This document shows positions 1 through 9,100 of a stretch of DNA of 64,000 bases, in pieces. Positions within the stretch are counted from its first letter, which is position 1. The number at the start of each line of letters is the position of its first letter. A program made the translations under genes and the position numbers. The notes below the pieces were generated by a model that searched no databases, had not been told where the DNA came from, and saw only the letters and a list, made by a program, of their open reading frames with translations. Source of the DNA: an uncultured Desulfovibrio sp. (lineage in GTDB: Bacteria; Desulfobacterota; Desulfovibrionia; Desulfovibrionales; Desulfovibrionaceae); the NCBI GenBank assembly GCA_913063155.1, contig CAJXYU010000004.1, positions 310,001 through 374,000 of the forward strand. The letters run 5' to 3'.

Positions 1-76
1 GGGCGATCTCCGGGGTCATGGGGAATATATTGACCTGGCCGCGAAGGCCATCGGTTCCGAACAATCTCTGATTCAT
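1..76 (-). CDS. glmM: Phosphoglucosamine mutase, N-terminal fragment (cut by window edge)
   Basis: Only the first 25 codons lie in the window. They begin Met-Asn-Gln-Arg and contain the FGTDGLRG motif that opens GlmM proteins. GlmM converts glucosamine-6-phosphate to glucosamine-1-phosphate for UDP-GlcNAc and cell-wall synthesis. The ATG sits 7-8 bases after a GGAGA ribosome-binding site. The gene is last in the ftsH-folP-cdaA-cdaR run; cdaA-cdaR-glmM is a conserved neighbourhood in many bacteria, and GlmM is known elsewhere to modulate CdaA. The catalytic serine lies outside the window. Confidence 0.9.
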   Translation of the reverse strand, partial: MNQRLFGTDGLRGQVNIFPMTPEIA

Positions 77-123
77 TCTTTCATCTCCGAAATCAAAACA
101 CGGCCCGAGAGCCGCACATATCT

Positions 124-1023
124 TTAACGTATCTCAGTCTTGATGGTTTCAGGATTCTTGCGTTCCAGACGGCACCCTTCGGGAAGCCTGACCATATAAT
201 CATAGTCGTACCGGCCGGGCTGCTTGCCCTCTTCCACAGTAAGTTCGGCTGCCATGTCCTTGCGGAACTCCTTGTCCCGGAACAGAAAGACCGGGCCTTC
301 CAACAGCAGGCGCACATAGCCCTGCTTGGTTTTGACGCGGATACCCTCAGGGGCGTTCACGGTCAAGGGAATCTTGACCCAGATCTGGCGCATCTTGGGA
401 GCGAATCGCAGCTCCACCCGAACCTGGCCGGGAGTGGCGTCCACAGTAGCGGGCAGATCCAAGGCCTGTTCATGCTGCCATGAGGGAGGAACTTCATCCA
501 AAAAATCTTCGCCAACAACCACCTTGGTACGGGAGATCTTGTTGAGCACGGTCTCCGGCCCCTTGATCCTGACAAAATCCGGTACGGTCTCAACCCCGAC
601 CAGTTCGTAATCCGGATTGATCTGCCCCTTCCAGGCGCCTTCCACTTTGATGTCCTTGCGCGCGATGCGATCCACCTTGAGTACGAGACGATTGGGTTTG
701 ATCTCCACTATCTCATAGGCTGCGGAAAGCGGCACCCGCTCCTCATGAATATCCACTACGGTCTCGCCCACGCCCAACCCGCTGACGTCGAGTGGATAGG
801 CCAGATTCTCATCCGCCAAGGAACGCACCAAGCCCTTGGAGCCGCGTACGCGAACCTTGATCTTGTCCGGCAGCCCACTCTCGATGATCAACCCCTCGGG
901 GGGGTTGGTCATGACCAGCGACATGTCCACAAGCACCTCGACCTTCTCCCTGCCTGTCACCAGGAACCAGGAAAAAATCGAGAGTATGATGGCCAACAAT
1001 ACATATAACCAGTTCTTCTTCAT
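124..1023 (-). CDS. cdaR: YbbR-domain protein, CdaA partner/regulator
   Basis: This is a 299-residue protein with one N-terminal membrane segment (about residues 4-22) followed by repeated YbbR-like beta modules outside the membrane. YbbR/CdaR proteins bind the membrane part of the diadenylate cyclase CdaA and modulate c-di-AMP synthesis. The gene starts 3 bases after the cdaA stop, so the two are surely cotranscribed and probably coupled. The ATG is preceded by only a weak ribosome-binding site (GAACGG), consistent with coupling. The name follows gene order and the YbbR fold; direct evidence for regulation comes from Firmicutes, not from this lineage. Confidence 0.85.
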   Translation of the reverse strand: MKKNWLYVLLAIILSIFSWFLVTGREKVEVLVDMSLVMTNPPEGLIIESGLPDKIKVRVRGSKGLVRSLADENLAYPLDVSGLGVGETVVDIHEERVPLSAAYEIVEIKPNRLVLKVDRIARKDIKVEGAWKGQINPDYELVGVETVPDFVRIKGPETVLNKISRTKVVVGEDFLDEVPPSWQHEQALDLPATVDATPGQVRVELRFAPKMRQIWVKIPLTVNAPEGIRVKTKQGYVRLLLEGPVFLFRDKEFRKDMAAELTVEEGKQPGRYDYDYMVRLPEGCRLERKNPETIKTEIR

Positions 1024-1026
1024 GGG

Positions 1027-1779
1027 CTACCGTTCCAAAGCGTTCTTGAGCACTCGCCGCAGTCGGACTTCATCCAGACTGGTGGTCAATCTGCCGCTTA
1101 TGGCGATGGAGACATCACCACGCTCTTCCGAAACCACGAGGGTCACCGCATCCGAGCTTTCGCTGATGCCCAGAGCGGCCCTGTGCCGGGTACCGAACAT
1201 GGTTTCCCCGCGCAGTTTGGAGGACAGAGGCAGGATACAGGCCGCGGCGGCGATCCTGTTGCGGCGGATGACCACCGCGCCGTCATGCAGCGGCGTATCT
1301 TCGAAAAATATGGATTCGATCAGTTCCTTGCTGACCTTGGCATCGACTTCGACCCCGCGCTCAATGATGTCGCCCAGTGGAACGTGCTTCTCCAGGACGA
1401 TGAGGGCGCCTGTCTTGGTGCGGGACATGGACATGACCGCCTGCACCAGTTCATCAAAGGCCTTGGACTCGACTTTCTGGCTCCTGCTCCAGAACCGCCC
1501 CGCTCCCACTTGAGCCAGAGCCTTCCGAATATCACGCTGGAATAGAATGATGATGACCAGAAAGATGGAGTCCAGGAACTCGCTCAGAAGAGTGTGCAGT
1601 GTGAAAAGATTCAGGTATCCGGAGACAAAATAGACCACAAGTACGAACATGAGCCCATAGATGACCGCAACCGCACGGGTGTCTCTCACCAGGATGATAA
1701 GGTAGTAATAAATAAAGGCGACGAGCCCGATATCGAGCAAGACGTGCCAGGTAATGGTGGTTCCGAATATTTCTAACAT
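1027..1779 (-). CDS. cdaA: Diadenylate cyclase CdaA (c-di-AMP synthase)
   Basis: This is a 250-residue protein with three membrane segments (about 12-30, 36-55 and 61-80), a short linker and a DisA_N cyclase domain (about 100-245). The DGA motif at 166-168 and the GTRHRAA motif at 196-202, both needed for ATP binding and condensation, are intact. It joins two ATP into the second messenger c-di-AMP at the inner membrane. It lies 10 bases downstream of folP and directly upstream of cdaR and glmM. Length and architecture match the CdaA (DacA) family. The presence of a full synthase predicts c-di-AMP signalling, but no phosphodiesterase lies in this window. Confidence 0.93.
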   Translation of the reverse strand: MLEIFGTTITWHVLLDIGLVAFIYYYLIILVRDTRAVAVIYGLMFVLVVYFVSGYLNLFTLHTLLSEFLDSIFLVIIILFQRDIRKALAQVGAGRFWSRSQKVESKAFDELVQAVMSMSRTKTGALIVLEKHVPLGDIIERGVEVDAKVSKELIESIFFEDTPLHDGAVVIRRNRIAAAACILPLSSKLRGETMFGTRHRAALGISESSDAVTLVVSEERGDVSIAISGRLTTSLDEVRLRRVLKNALER

Positions 1780-1789
1780 TTGCTTGCAG

Positions 1790-2653
1790 TTATGCTATTT
1801 CCTGAACGATGGTCAATGATTGCCGCGTCAATTCAACTTCATGAACACGATGAATGGGGACCCCTTTGGCGGCCAACAGCGCAGTGGCCACCTGGGTGGC
1901 ATTCTGCCGCCGTCCGATCGCAACTCCCAACAATTGCTCCCAAAGGGACTTGTTGGAGAGTCCCATATATATGGGCAGGCCAAATTCACTGAACCGCTTT
2001 ATGTTTTTCAAAATCGCAAGATTGTGCTCCAGCAACTTGCCAAAGCCTATCCCCGGGTCCAAAACTATATTTTGACGTGGAAGTCCGGCCTTGTCCAGCA
2101 AGTTCAACCGCTCCTCGAAAAACGCGAGCATTTCGTCCACAACGTCGTCATAATATGGAGCGTCCTGCATATCTTCGGGTCGCCCCAAACTGTGCATGAG
2201 CACATAACCGGGCTTGTACTGCCCCACCACGTCGAGAAGTTCCGGCTCAAAACGAAACGCAGACACGTCGTTGATGATATCCGCACCCGCGTCCAAAACC
2301 CGGGCGGCCGTTTGCGCCTTGTAGGTGTCCACGGAGATCGCCGGTCGGACCTTTGTGCCGTCCGGGCCGTCCAACTCCCGGCCCACCAGGGCTCGAACTA
2401 CGGGAATGACCCGCTCCAGTTCCTGGTCCAGACTGACCTTGTCGGCATAGGGCCGGGTGCTCTCCCCGCCTATGTCCAGGATATGAGCCCCCTGCCGGAC
2501 AAGTTTTTCCGCATGAGCTATTCCGGCATCGGCCGAACCATGTCTGCCGCCGTCATAAAAGGAATCCGGCGTGACATTGACGATTCCCGCAATAAGAAAA
2601 GGGGCCGGGCCAAGCGCCCCGCCCCTTGCTGTGTTCCATTTGATTTCAGGCAT
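1790..2653 (-). CDS. folP: Dihydropteroate synthase
   Basis: The product is 287 residues from the chosen ATG. The conserved NVTPDSF loop is at about residues 26-32, followed by a TIM-barrel with ESTRP and DPGIGFGK motifs. It condenses p-aminobenzoate with dihydropterin pyrophosphate in folate synthesis and is the sulfonamide target. The reading frame stays open a further 35 codons upstream into ftsH, but that extension is unlike the family and overlaps ftsH, so I start at the ATG 22 bases after the ftsH stop. No good ribosome-binding site precedes it (GGGAT lies rather far), so translational coupling to ftsH is likely. Confidence 0.92.
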   Translation of the reverse strand: MPEIKWNTARGGALGPAPFLIAGIVNVTPDSFYDGGRHGSADAGIAHAEKLVRQGAHILDIGGESTRPYADKVSLDQELERVIPVVRALVGRELDGPDGTKVRPAISVDTYKAQTAARVLDAGADIINDVSAFRFEPELLDVVGQYKPGYVLMHSLGRPEDMQDAPYYDDVVDEMLAFFEERLNLLDKAGLPRQNIVLDPGIGFGKLLEHNLAILKNIKRFSEFGLPIYMGLSNKSLWEQLLGVAIGRRQNATQVATALLAAKGVPIHRVHEVELTRQSLTIVQEIA

Positions 2654-2675
2654 TATGAATTGTAGATCCCGACCA

Positions 2676-4664
2676 TTACTGGACCGGCTTATTGTCGTCC
2701 TCTTCAAGAATGAAATCATCCTCGCTTTCGGGCGCGGACTCTTTTTTGGGAGCGCCATCGGCGCCGTAAGCCTTGGTTTCGCTCACGGGTGTATAGCCCG
2801 GGCCGCCAGAGCCGTTTCCACTTTTTGGGGCTCCGCCTTGAGGACCGCCATTGGGTTCCATGGGTGGCAGCGTTTCACCGGCCATGAGCATCTCCATCTC
2901 CTCACTGGTGATGGTTTCACGCTCGAGCAGGGCTTCAGCCACGCGGTCCAGCACACTCCTGTTGTCACCAAGGATATTCATGGCCCGTTGGTAACCTTCG
3001 TCGATAAAGCGTTTCACTTCGGCGTCGATGAGTCGTGCGGTTTCCTCACCATAATCCTTGTTGTGGATCAACTCTTTGCCCAGGAAAACCTGCTCCTGAT
3101 TGTCGCTGAAGGACAACGGACCGAGTTTCTCACTCATGCCCCACAGGCAGACCATGTTGCGGGCCAGCTGCGTTGCGCGCTTGATGTCGTTGGAAGCACC
3201 GGTGGTGAACTGATTGAAAACAAGCTCTTCAGCCGCACGGCCGCCAAGGGCCATGGCGATATCGGCCTCACACTGAGTCTTGGAACGACTCACGCGGTCC
3301 TCTTCCGGCAGGAAACTGGTCACACCGAGAGCGCGGCCGCGCGGAATGATGGTCACCTTGTGGAGGGGATCGCACTCGGGGATCATCTTACCGACCAGGG
3401 CATGTCCGCCCTCGTGGTAGGCAGTGGATTTCTTTTCTTCGTCGGTCATGATCAGGCTGCGACGTTCCTTGCCCATGATGACCTTGTCCTTCGCTTCCTC
3501 GAAATCGGCCATCTCCACCCGGTCCTTGCTCTGCTTGGCCGCATACAAGGCGGCCTCGTTGACCAAGTTCTCGAGATCGGCGCCGGAGAATCCCGGAGTA
3601 CCTCGGGCAATGGTGGCCAGATCAACTTCCGGAGCCAGCGGAGTCTTGCGGGCGTGAACCTTGAGGATACGCTCGCGGCCGCGGAGATCCGGAGTGGGAA
3701 CCACCACCTGACGATCGAAACGTCCGGGACGCAACAAAGCCGGGTCCAGGACATCGGGACGGTTGGTGGCCGCCACAAGAATGACACCCTCATTGGACTC
3801 GAAACCGTCCATTTCCACCAACAATTGGTTCAGGGTCTGCTCACGCTCATCATGCCCGCCACCGAGACCGGCGCCGCGCTGACGGCCCACCGCATCGATT
3901 TCATCAATGAAGATCAGGCAGGGAGCATTTTTCTTGCCCTGGGAAAAAAGGTCACGAACTCGTGAAGCCCCAACACCCACGAACATTTCAACAAAGTCGG
4001 AACCCGAAATGGAGAAAAACGGCACGCCGGCCTCACCGGCCACGGCGCGGGCCAGCAACGTCTTACCGGTGCCCGGAGGGCCCACCAGCAGGACGCCCTT
4101 GGGAATACGCCCTCCCAAACGGGTGAACTTGCGGGGTTCGCGAAGAAAATCGACCACTTCGGTAAGTTCTTCCTTGGCTTCATCAACGCCCGCCACATCC
4201 TCGAAAGTGACCTTGGCAGTCTCCTCGTTGATGAGACGCGCGCGGGAACGTCCGAAGGACATGGCTCCACGGCCTCCCCCGCCGCCTTGCATCTGACGCA
4301 TGAAAAAAATCCAGACGCCTATGAGCAACAGCATGGGGAACCAGCTCACGAGCAACGTCATGTACCAGGGAGCTTCCTCAGGCGGTTCGGCAGCCACTTC
4401 AACTCCCTTCTGAATCAGAGTGTCCACCATTTTTGGGTCGCTCGGCGCAAAAGTCTGAAAACGCCTGTTGTCCGAGGTGACTCCATTGATGGTCTTGCCC
4501 TGAATCTTCACGGACACGACATCACCGCTCTCCACTCGAGAGAGGAATTCGCTGTACGTGAATTTGGTCTGCGGGGAAGGCGGCTGGTTGAACAAATTGA
4601 AAAGGACCACCATCAGCAGCGAGATGGTTGCCCAGATGATCAAATTCTTGGAAAAATTATTCAA
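2676..4664 (-). CDS. ftsH: ATP-dependent zinc metalloprotease FtsH, TTG start
   Basis: This is a membrane-bound AAA+ protease, 662 residues. Order: TM1 (about 8-25), short periplasmic domain, TM2 (about 102-122) with a glycine-rich linker, AAA domain with GPPGTGKT and FIDEIDAVG, then the M41 zinc site and a low-complexity acidic C-terminal tail. The open frame continues far upstream, but the family N-terminus (Asn-Asn-Phe-Ser-Lys) begins at a TTG placed 6 bases after a perfect AAGGAG, so I use TTG. The zinc motif reads HEGGH rather than the usual HEAGH. FtsH degrades membrane and regulatory proteins. The gene begins the tight ftsH-folP-cdaA-cdaR-glmM run. Confidence 0.93.
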   Translation of the reverse strand: MNNFSKNLIIWATISLLMVVLFNLFNQPPSPQTKFTYSEFLSRVESGDVVSVKIQGKTINGVTSDNRRFQTFAPSDPKMVDTLIQKGVEVAAEPPEEAPWYMTLLVSWFPMLLLIGVWIFFMRQMQGGGGGRGAMSFGRSRARLINEETAKVTFEDVAGVDEAKEELTEVVDFLREPRKFTRLGGRIPKGVLLVGPPGTGKTLLARAVAGEAGVPFFSISGSDFVEMFVGVGASRVRDLFSQGKKNAPCLIFIDEIDAVGRQRGAGLGGGHDEREQTLNQLLVEMDGFESNEGVILVAATNRPDVLDPALLRPGRFDRQVVVPTPDLRGRERILKVHARKTPLAPEVDLATIARGTPGFSGADLENLVNEAALYAAKQSKDRVEMADFEEAKDKVIMGKERRSLIMTDEEKKSTAYHEGGHALVGKMIPECDPLHKVTIIPRGRALGVTSFLPEEDRVSRSKTQCEADIAMALGGRAAEELVFNQFTTGASNDIKRATQLARNMVCLWGMSEKLGPLSFSDNQEQVFLGKELIHNKDYGEETARLIDAEVKRFIDEGYQRAMNILGDNRSVLDRVAEALLERETITSEEMEMLMAGETLPPMEPNGGPQGGAPKSGNGSGGPGYTPVSETKAYGADGAPKKESAPESEDDFILEEDDNKPVQ

Positions 4665-4883
4665 GCAATGCTCCTTGCGCATATGTGTGAATCGCGGCGG
4701 GAGGCTGCAGGAGCCGGGACATTCCCGCCCACGAACAACAATTCTAGTGAACTTAATACCTTGATCAAAAAAAGCAAGGGGCAAAGTTTGATTATTTGCC
4801 CCACGCTTTGCAACGACGAGGTACTTAAGAAATTGATTACAGCAAAGAAAACCGGACCGCAACAAAGTGTGACGAAAAGGAGA
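4665..4883. other. Intergenic region upstream of ftsH
   Basis: These 219 bases separate the orphan two-repeat gene from ftsH. Apart from the AAGGAG ribosome-binding site next to the TTG start I see no gene and no clear hairpin terminator. A stretch rich in A/T near 4755-4800 could hold an ftsH promoter, but no convincing -35/-10 pair stands out. Confidence 0.4.
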
Positions 4884-5426
4884 TCAGGAGTTGAGCCCTA
4901 CCTGACGCAGGAGTTTATGGGCCTTTTCCGAAAGGACATACCCCTTTTCGCAGTCGATCTCCGCTCCTTTGAGCTTGATGTAAAGTATATACCCGAGATC
5001 GTAGAGGGCCTTGAGTTGATTGCGGTTGTAATTCTCAAGGATGAATTTGGGAGCAATGCCGTCGTACCGTTTGAGCTGGGTCAGATGGAAAATGTCCATG
5101 AGTACTTCAATATCCGACTCTTCCAAGTCGTCCATGCTCACGCAGTTGTCGCTTTTGAGCACCTTCCACGCGTCGGTGGTAAAATCGATGCCCAGATTCC
5201 TGAGGTCGTCCCTGCCCTTTTCCGAGAGTTTGTATCCCACCGGGTTGGAGCCACAGGTCGTCAAAATGACCCCTTCCTCCACCAACCCGCTTTCCAGCAA
5301 CGACTCCAATACCCCTTCGTCATACACCAACGTCAGCTTGCGGGGCATGAGCCCGTGATAACGCTTGATCTTGGAGTAATGTTGGATGTCCTTGAGAATC
5401 TGGACATGTCTTTCGGTGAGCAGCAT
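4884..5426 (-). CDS. Conserved unknown with two tandem ~78-residue repeats
   Basis: I do not recognise a named family. The 180-residue protein is an internal duplication: residues 4-81 and 101-178 align along their length, sharing KRYHG/KRYDG (21-25 and 119-123) and GYKLSEKG/GYVLSEKA (64-71 and 162-169). Each half is mostly helical and ends in a winged-helix-like strand-turn, suggesting two wHTH-type modules. No membrane segment or signal peptide is seen. The start is the ATG following GGGAGGGGG; a longer open frame running back into argH is not used. It sits between argH and ftsH in the same direction. Confidence 0.8.
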   Translation of the reverse strand: MLLTERHVQILKDIQHYSKIKRYHGLMPRKLTLVYDEGVLESLLESGLVEEGVILTTCGSNPVGYKLSEKGRDDLRNLGIDFTTDAWKVLKSDNCVSMDDLEESDIEVLMDIFHLTQLKRYDGIAPKFILENYNRNQLKALYDLGYILYIKLKGAEIDCEKGYVLSEKAHKLLRQVGLNS

Positions 5427-5445
5427 GCCGCCCCCTCCCTTTTTT

Positions 5446-6825
5446 TTACGCCAGCCAATCTCTGACGGCAGCGATCTGCCCCGTAACGGATTGCGGGCCG
5501 GTCCCGCCCGGCGAGGTCCTTCGCCTGACCGCAGCGTCATACTGCAACACCTCGAAGACGCCTTCATCGACGGCCTCGGAGAATTGTTGCAACTCGGCGA
5601 GAGAAAGTTCCTCCAGCCCCTTACCAACAGCTTCGGCATGGGCCACGGCCGCACCGGTGATGTGATGCGCCTCGCGGAAGGGAATACCCTTGGCGGCCAG
5701 ATAATCAGCCAATTCCGTGGCGTTCAGGAAGCCATTACGCATGGTGACGGCCATCTTTTCGGGCACAAACTCCAGTCCAGGGAGCATTCCAGCCATGACC
5801 TCCAGGGACATGCCCACGGTGCGGTCCGCATCGAAAAAGGGCTCCTTGTCTTCCTGCAGGTCGCGATTGTAGGTCATGGGCAGTCCCTTGACGACCGTGA
5901 GCAATGACATGAGCGAACCGTAGACCCGCCCGGTCTTGCCGCGCATGATCTCGCAAGCGTCCGGATTTTTCTTCTGGGGCATGATGGACGACCCCGTGGA
6001 GTAGGCGTCCGGCAGCTTTACGAATCCGAAGTTGGGGTTGGCCCAAATGATGATTTCTTCACAAAAGCGGGACAGGTGAGCCATGATCAGGCTGCCGCAA
6101 AACAAGGCCTCAAGCACGAAATCACGATCGGAAACCGCATCCATGCTGTTGGCAAAGACTGCGTCAAACCCCAGGTCGTCGCACACAGCCTGCGGATCAA
6201 TGGGGTGTGTGGTGCCGGCCAGGGCTGCCGCCCCCAAAGGCGAAATACGCACGCGCTTCAGGCAGTCCTCCACCCGTTCGGCATCGCGCATGAACATACG
6301 GCAATAAGCCAGCAGATGGTGCGCCAAACTCACGGGCTGGGCGGGCTGAAAATGAGTGCATCCAGGCAGCAGGGTGTCCTGATGCCTTTCAGCCTGGGCT
6401 ACAAATTCGGCAACCACGCCCTTGAGCCGTCGCCCCCATTCTTCCAGCCGAGCGGCCACATGCAACCGGAACCCCAGGGCCACCTGATCGTTGCGGCTTC
6501 GGGCCGTGTGCAGCTTGCCGCCCAATGGACCGATGATTTCGGTAAGACGGGACTCGATGTTCATATGCACATCTTCCATCTCCATCTTCCACTGAAAATC
6601 GCCGGATTCGATTTCCTCCCGCACGCTGTCCAGCCCCTTGATGATGACTTCGGCCTCCTCTTCAGACAGGAAGCCCTGTTTGGCCAACATCCGGGCATGA
6701 GCCTGGGAGCCGCGAATATCCTCGCGGTAGAAGCGCCAGTCAAAGGAAACGGATTCGGAATATGCTTCCATGGAAGCGGCGGTCCGCTCCGCGAACCGCC
6801 CTCCCCACATTTTCTTGTCAGACAT
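5446..6825 (-). CDS. argH: Argininosuccinate lyase
   Basis: The product is 459 residues, standard for ArgH. It carries the fumarase-superfamily signature [12 protein letters not shown] and the N-terminal WGGRF motif. It cleaves argininosuccinate to arginine and fumarate, the last step of arginine synthesis, in the cytoplasm. It starts 3 bases after argG in an argF-argG-argH run on the minus strand, so the last three steps of the pathway are made together. Confidence 0.97.
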   Translation of the reverse strand: MSDKKMWGGRFAERTAASMEAYSESVSFDWRFYREDIRGSQAHARMLAKQGFLSEEEAEVIIKGLDSVREEIESGDFQWKMEMEDVHMNIESRLTEIIGPLGGKLHTARSRNDQVALGFRLHVAARLEEWGRRLKGVVAEFVAQAERHQDTLLPGCTHFQPAQPVSLAHHLLAYCRMFMRDAERVEDCLKRVRISPLGAAALAGTTHPIDPQAVCDDLGFDAVFANSMDAVSDRDFVLEALFCGSLIMAHLSRFCEEIIIWANPNFGFVKLPDAYSTGSSIMPQKKNPDACEIMRGKTGRVYGSLMSLLTVVKGLPMTYNRDLQEDKEPFFDADRTVGMSLEVMAGMLPGLEFVPEKMAVTMRNGFLNATELADYLAAKGIPFREAHHITGAAVAHAEAVGKGLEELSLAELQQFSEAVDEGVFEVLQYDAAVRRRTSPGGTGPQSVTGQIAAVRDWLA

Positions 6826-6828
6826 AGG

Positions 6829-8061
6829 TTACTCGCAGGATTCGTCGGTGTCCTTGCCGCCCCATTTACTCTGCTGCATACGTCCCTTGAGACGCAGACC
6901 AACAAGCTTGATGAAACCGGCCGCATCCGACTGATCGTAAACGTAATCTTCCTCGAAGGTGGCCAACTCAGGATTATACAGGGAATACGGCGACTTGCGC
7001 GCCAGAGGGATACAATTTCCCTTGTAGAGCTTAAGGCGCACGGTTCCGGTGACCCGCTCCTGGGTCTTGTCGATCATGGCCTGCAGGGCCTCGCGTTCGG
7101 GGCTGAACCAGTAACCGTAATAAATCATTTCCGCATATTTGGGAATGAGCCCGTCGCGCATGTGCATAACCTCGCGGTCCAGGGTCAGCCCTTCCAAGTC
7201 ACGATGGGCGATATGCATGATGGTGCCGCCCGGGGTTTCATACACGCCGCGGGACTTCATGCCCACGAAGCGGTTTTCGACCATGTCGACCCGGCCGATG
7301 CCGTGCTTGCCTCCCAGTTCGTTGAGCTTGGCCAACAAGGCCGCCGGGGAATGCTTCACGTTGTTGATGGCCACGGGATCACCCTGTTCGAAATCAATGG
7401 TGATCTCCTCGGGCTCGTCCGGGCATTGCTCGAGGGGCATGACGTTGCGGTAGCAGTCGGAGCCCGGAGCGTTCCACGGATCTTCCAATTCTCCACCTTC
7501 AAACGAGGTGTGCAGGAGGTTGGCGTCAATGGACCACGGTTTCTTGCGGCTCACCGGTACGGGAATTCCGTGCTCAGTGGCAAAGTTGATGAGGTCGGTA
7601 CGGGACTTGAGCTCCCAGTCACGCCAGGGCGCGATGGTGACCAAACGCGGATTGAGCGCCATCTGAGCCAACTCGAAACGCACTTGGTCGTTGCCCTTGC
7701 CGGTAGCGCCGTGGGCCACGGCCTGTGCGCCTTCCAACTCGGCGATCTCCACCATGCGCTTGGAGATCAACGGACGGGCGATGGCCGTACCCAGCAGGTA
7801 GCGGCCTTCGTAGAGGGCCCCGGCACGGAACGCCGGGAACACATAGTCACGGACGAACTCCTCACGCAGGTCCTCGACATACGCCTTGGATGCGCCCGTG
7901 GACAAGGCCTTTTCGTCGATACCTTCCATCTCTTCACCCTGACCGAGGTCGGCGGTCATGGTGATGACTTCGCACTCGTAGTGGTTGGCAATCCACTTGA
8001 GGATGATGGAGGTATCCAGACCTCCTGAATATGCCAGAACGACCTTTTCAATCTTACTCAC
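6829..8061 (-). CDS. argG: Argininosuccinate synthase
   Basis: The 410-residue product has the N-type ATP pyrophosphatase motif AYSGGLDTS at residues 10-18 and the family length for the bacterial type. It joins citrulline and aspartate with ATP to give argininosuccinate. The start codon is GTG, preceded by AGGTAAG. It follows argF by 28 bases and precedes argH by 3 bases. Confidence 0.97.
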   Translation of the reverse strand: MSKIEKVVLAYSGGLDTSIILKWIANHYECEVITMTADLGQGEEMEGIDEKALSTGASKAYVEDLREEFVRDYVFPAFRAGALYEGRYLLGTAIARPLISKRMVEIAELEGAQAVAHGATGKGNDQVRFELAQMALNPRLVTIAPWRDWELKSRTDLINFATEHGIPVPVSRKKPWSIDANLLHTSFEGGELEDPWNAPGSDCYRNVMPLEQCPDEPEEITIDFEQGDPVAINNVKHSPAALLAKLNELGGKHGIGRVDMVENRFVGMKSRGVYETPGGTIMHIAHRDLEGLTLDREVMHMRDGLIPKYAEMIYYGYWFSPEREALQAMIDKTQERVTGTVRLKLYKGNCIPLARKSPYSLYNPELATFEEDYVYDQSDAAGFIKLVGLRLKGRMQQSKWGGKDTDESCE

Positions 8062-8089
8062 GGTTCTTACCTGAAATCCTTAAACTGAA

Positions 8090-8989
8090 TTACTTCCAAA
8101 TCCATTCCATGATTGCCTTCTGTCCGTGCAGGCGGTTTTCGGCCTGATCCCAGACAATGGATGCCGAAGACTCGAAAACCTCGGCGGACACTTCCTCGCC
8201 ACAATGGGCTGGCAGGCAATGCATGAATTTGGCGTCGGGAACGGCTTTGGCCATGAGGGCCTCATCCACATAAAATCCTTTGAAGGACTCTTCGCGGATG
8301 CGCTGCTCCTCTTCCTGTCCCATGCTGGCCCAGACATCGGTATTGATGTAATGGGCGCCGGCTGCGGCTTCCATCGGATCTCGAGTAATTTTGAAGTTGG
8401 CGCCCAAGGCGGCGGCCTTCTCCATAATCTCCTGATCCGGGTCATAGCCCTCCGGTATGGCCAGCGCCAATTCGAAACCGAACAAGGCGGCGGCATTGAT
8501 AAAGGAATGAGCCATATTGTTGCCGTCTCCGATCCACGCCACCTTGACGTTTTCCAGGTCCGGGGTGCGCTCATACATGGTCAGCATGTCGCTCATGACC
8601 TGACAAGGATGGTATTCATCCGTCAGGGCGTTGATGACAGGAATGGCGCCGTACTCGGCAAGAATATCGAGCTTCTTCTGCCCGAAGGTTCGGACCACCA
8701 GGCCGTCCGCATAACGGGACAGCACACGGGCCGTGTCTTCCAGGGGTTCGGAACGACCGAGTTGCGAATCCTTGGAAGCGATAAAAACAGGGTCCCCGCC
8801 GAGCTGCCTGATGCCGACTTCAAACGAGACTCGGGTTCGGGTGGAAGCCTTTTCGAAAATCATGAGGATAACCTTGCCGTCGAGCAGGTCGGTGCGGATC
8901 TTGTTATCCTTCATTTCCTTTGCGCGTCTGAGAACGCTCCAGGCCTCTTCCCGGGGCATGTCCAACAGGGACAAAAAGTGTTTAGTCAT
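8090..8989 (-). CDS. argF: Ornithine carbamoyltransferase
   Basis: The product is 299 residues with the carbamoyl-phosphate loop STRTR at 49-53 and the ornithine-binding HCLP motif near 260. It makes citrulline from ornithine and carbamoyl phosphate. The frame also allows an ATG five codons earlier, but GGAG lies 9 bases before the chosen ATG while no site precedes the earlier one. It is first of the argF-G-H run. The carB gene at the other end of the window supplies its substrate. Confidence 0.96.
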   Translation of the reverse strand: MTKHFLSLLDMPREEAWSVLRRAKEMKDNKIRTDLLDGKVILMIFEKASTRTRVSFEVGIRQLGGDPVFIASKDSQLGRSEPLEDTARVLSRYADGLVVRTFGQKKLDILAEYGAIPVINALTDEYHPCQVMSDMLTMYERTPDLENVKVAWIGDGNNMAHSFINAAALFGFELALAIPEGYDPDQEIMEKAAALGANFKITRDPMEAAAGAHYINTDVWASMGQEEEQRIREESFKGFYVDEALMAKAVPDAKFMHCLPAHCGEEVSAEVFESSASIVWDQAENRLHGQKAIMEWIWK

Positions 8990-9100
8990 GTGCACTCGCT
9001 CCATTGTTAAAACAACAGCGTAAAAGGGGATTGATCCTTGCCGATAACAACACGAATGTAAAGTCCTTTGCCCATGATCTTTTCAAATGGTGAAAAGACG

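Noticed and set aside
6076-8028. A 650-codon plus-strand open frame opposite argG/argH
   Set aside because: It is the antisense shadow of two clear arginine genes; its His/Gly-rich translation has no family resemblance and no ribosome-binding site.
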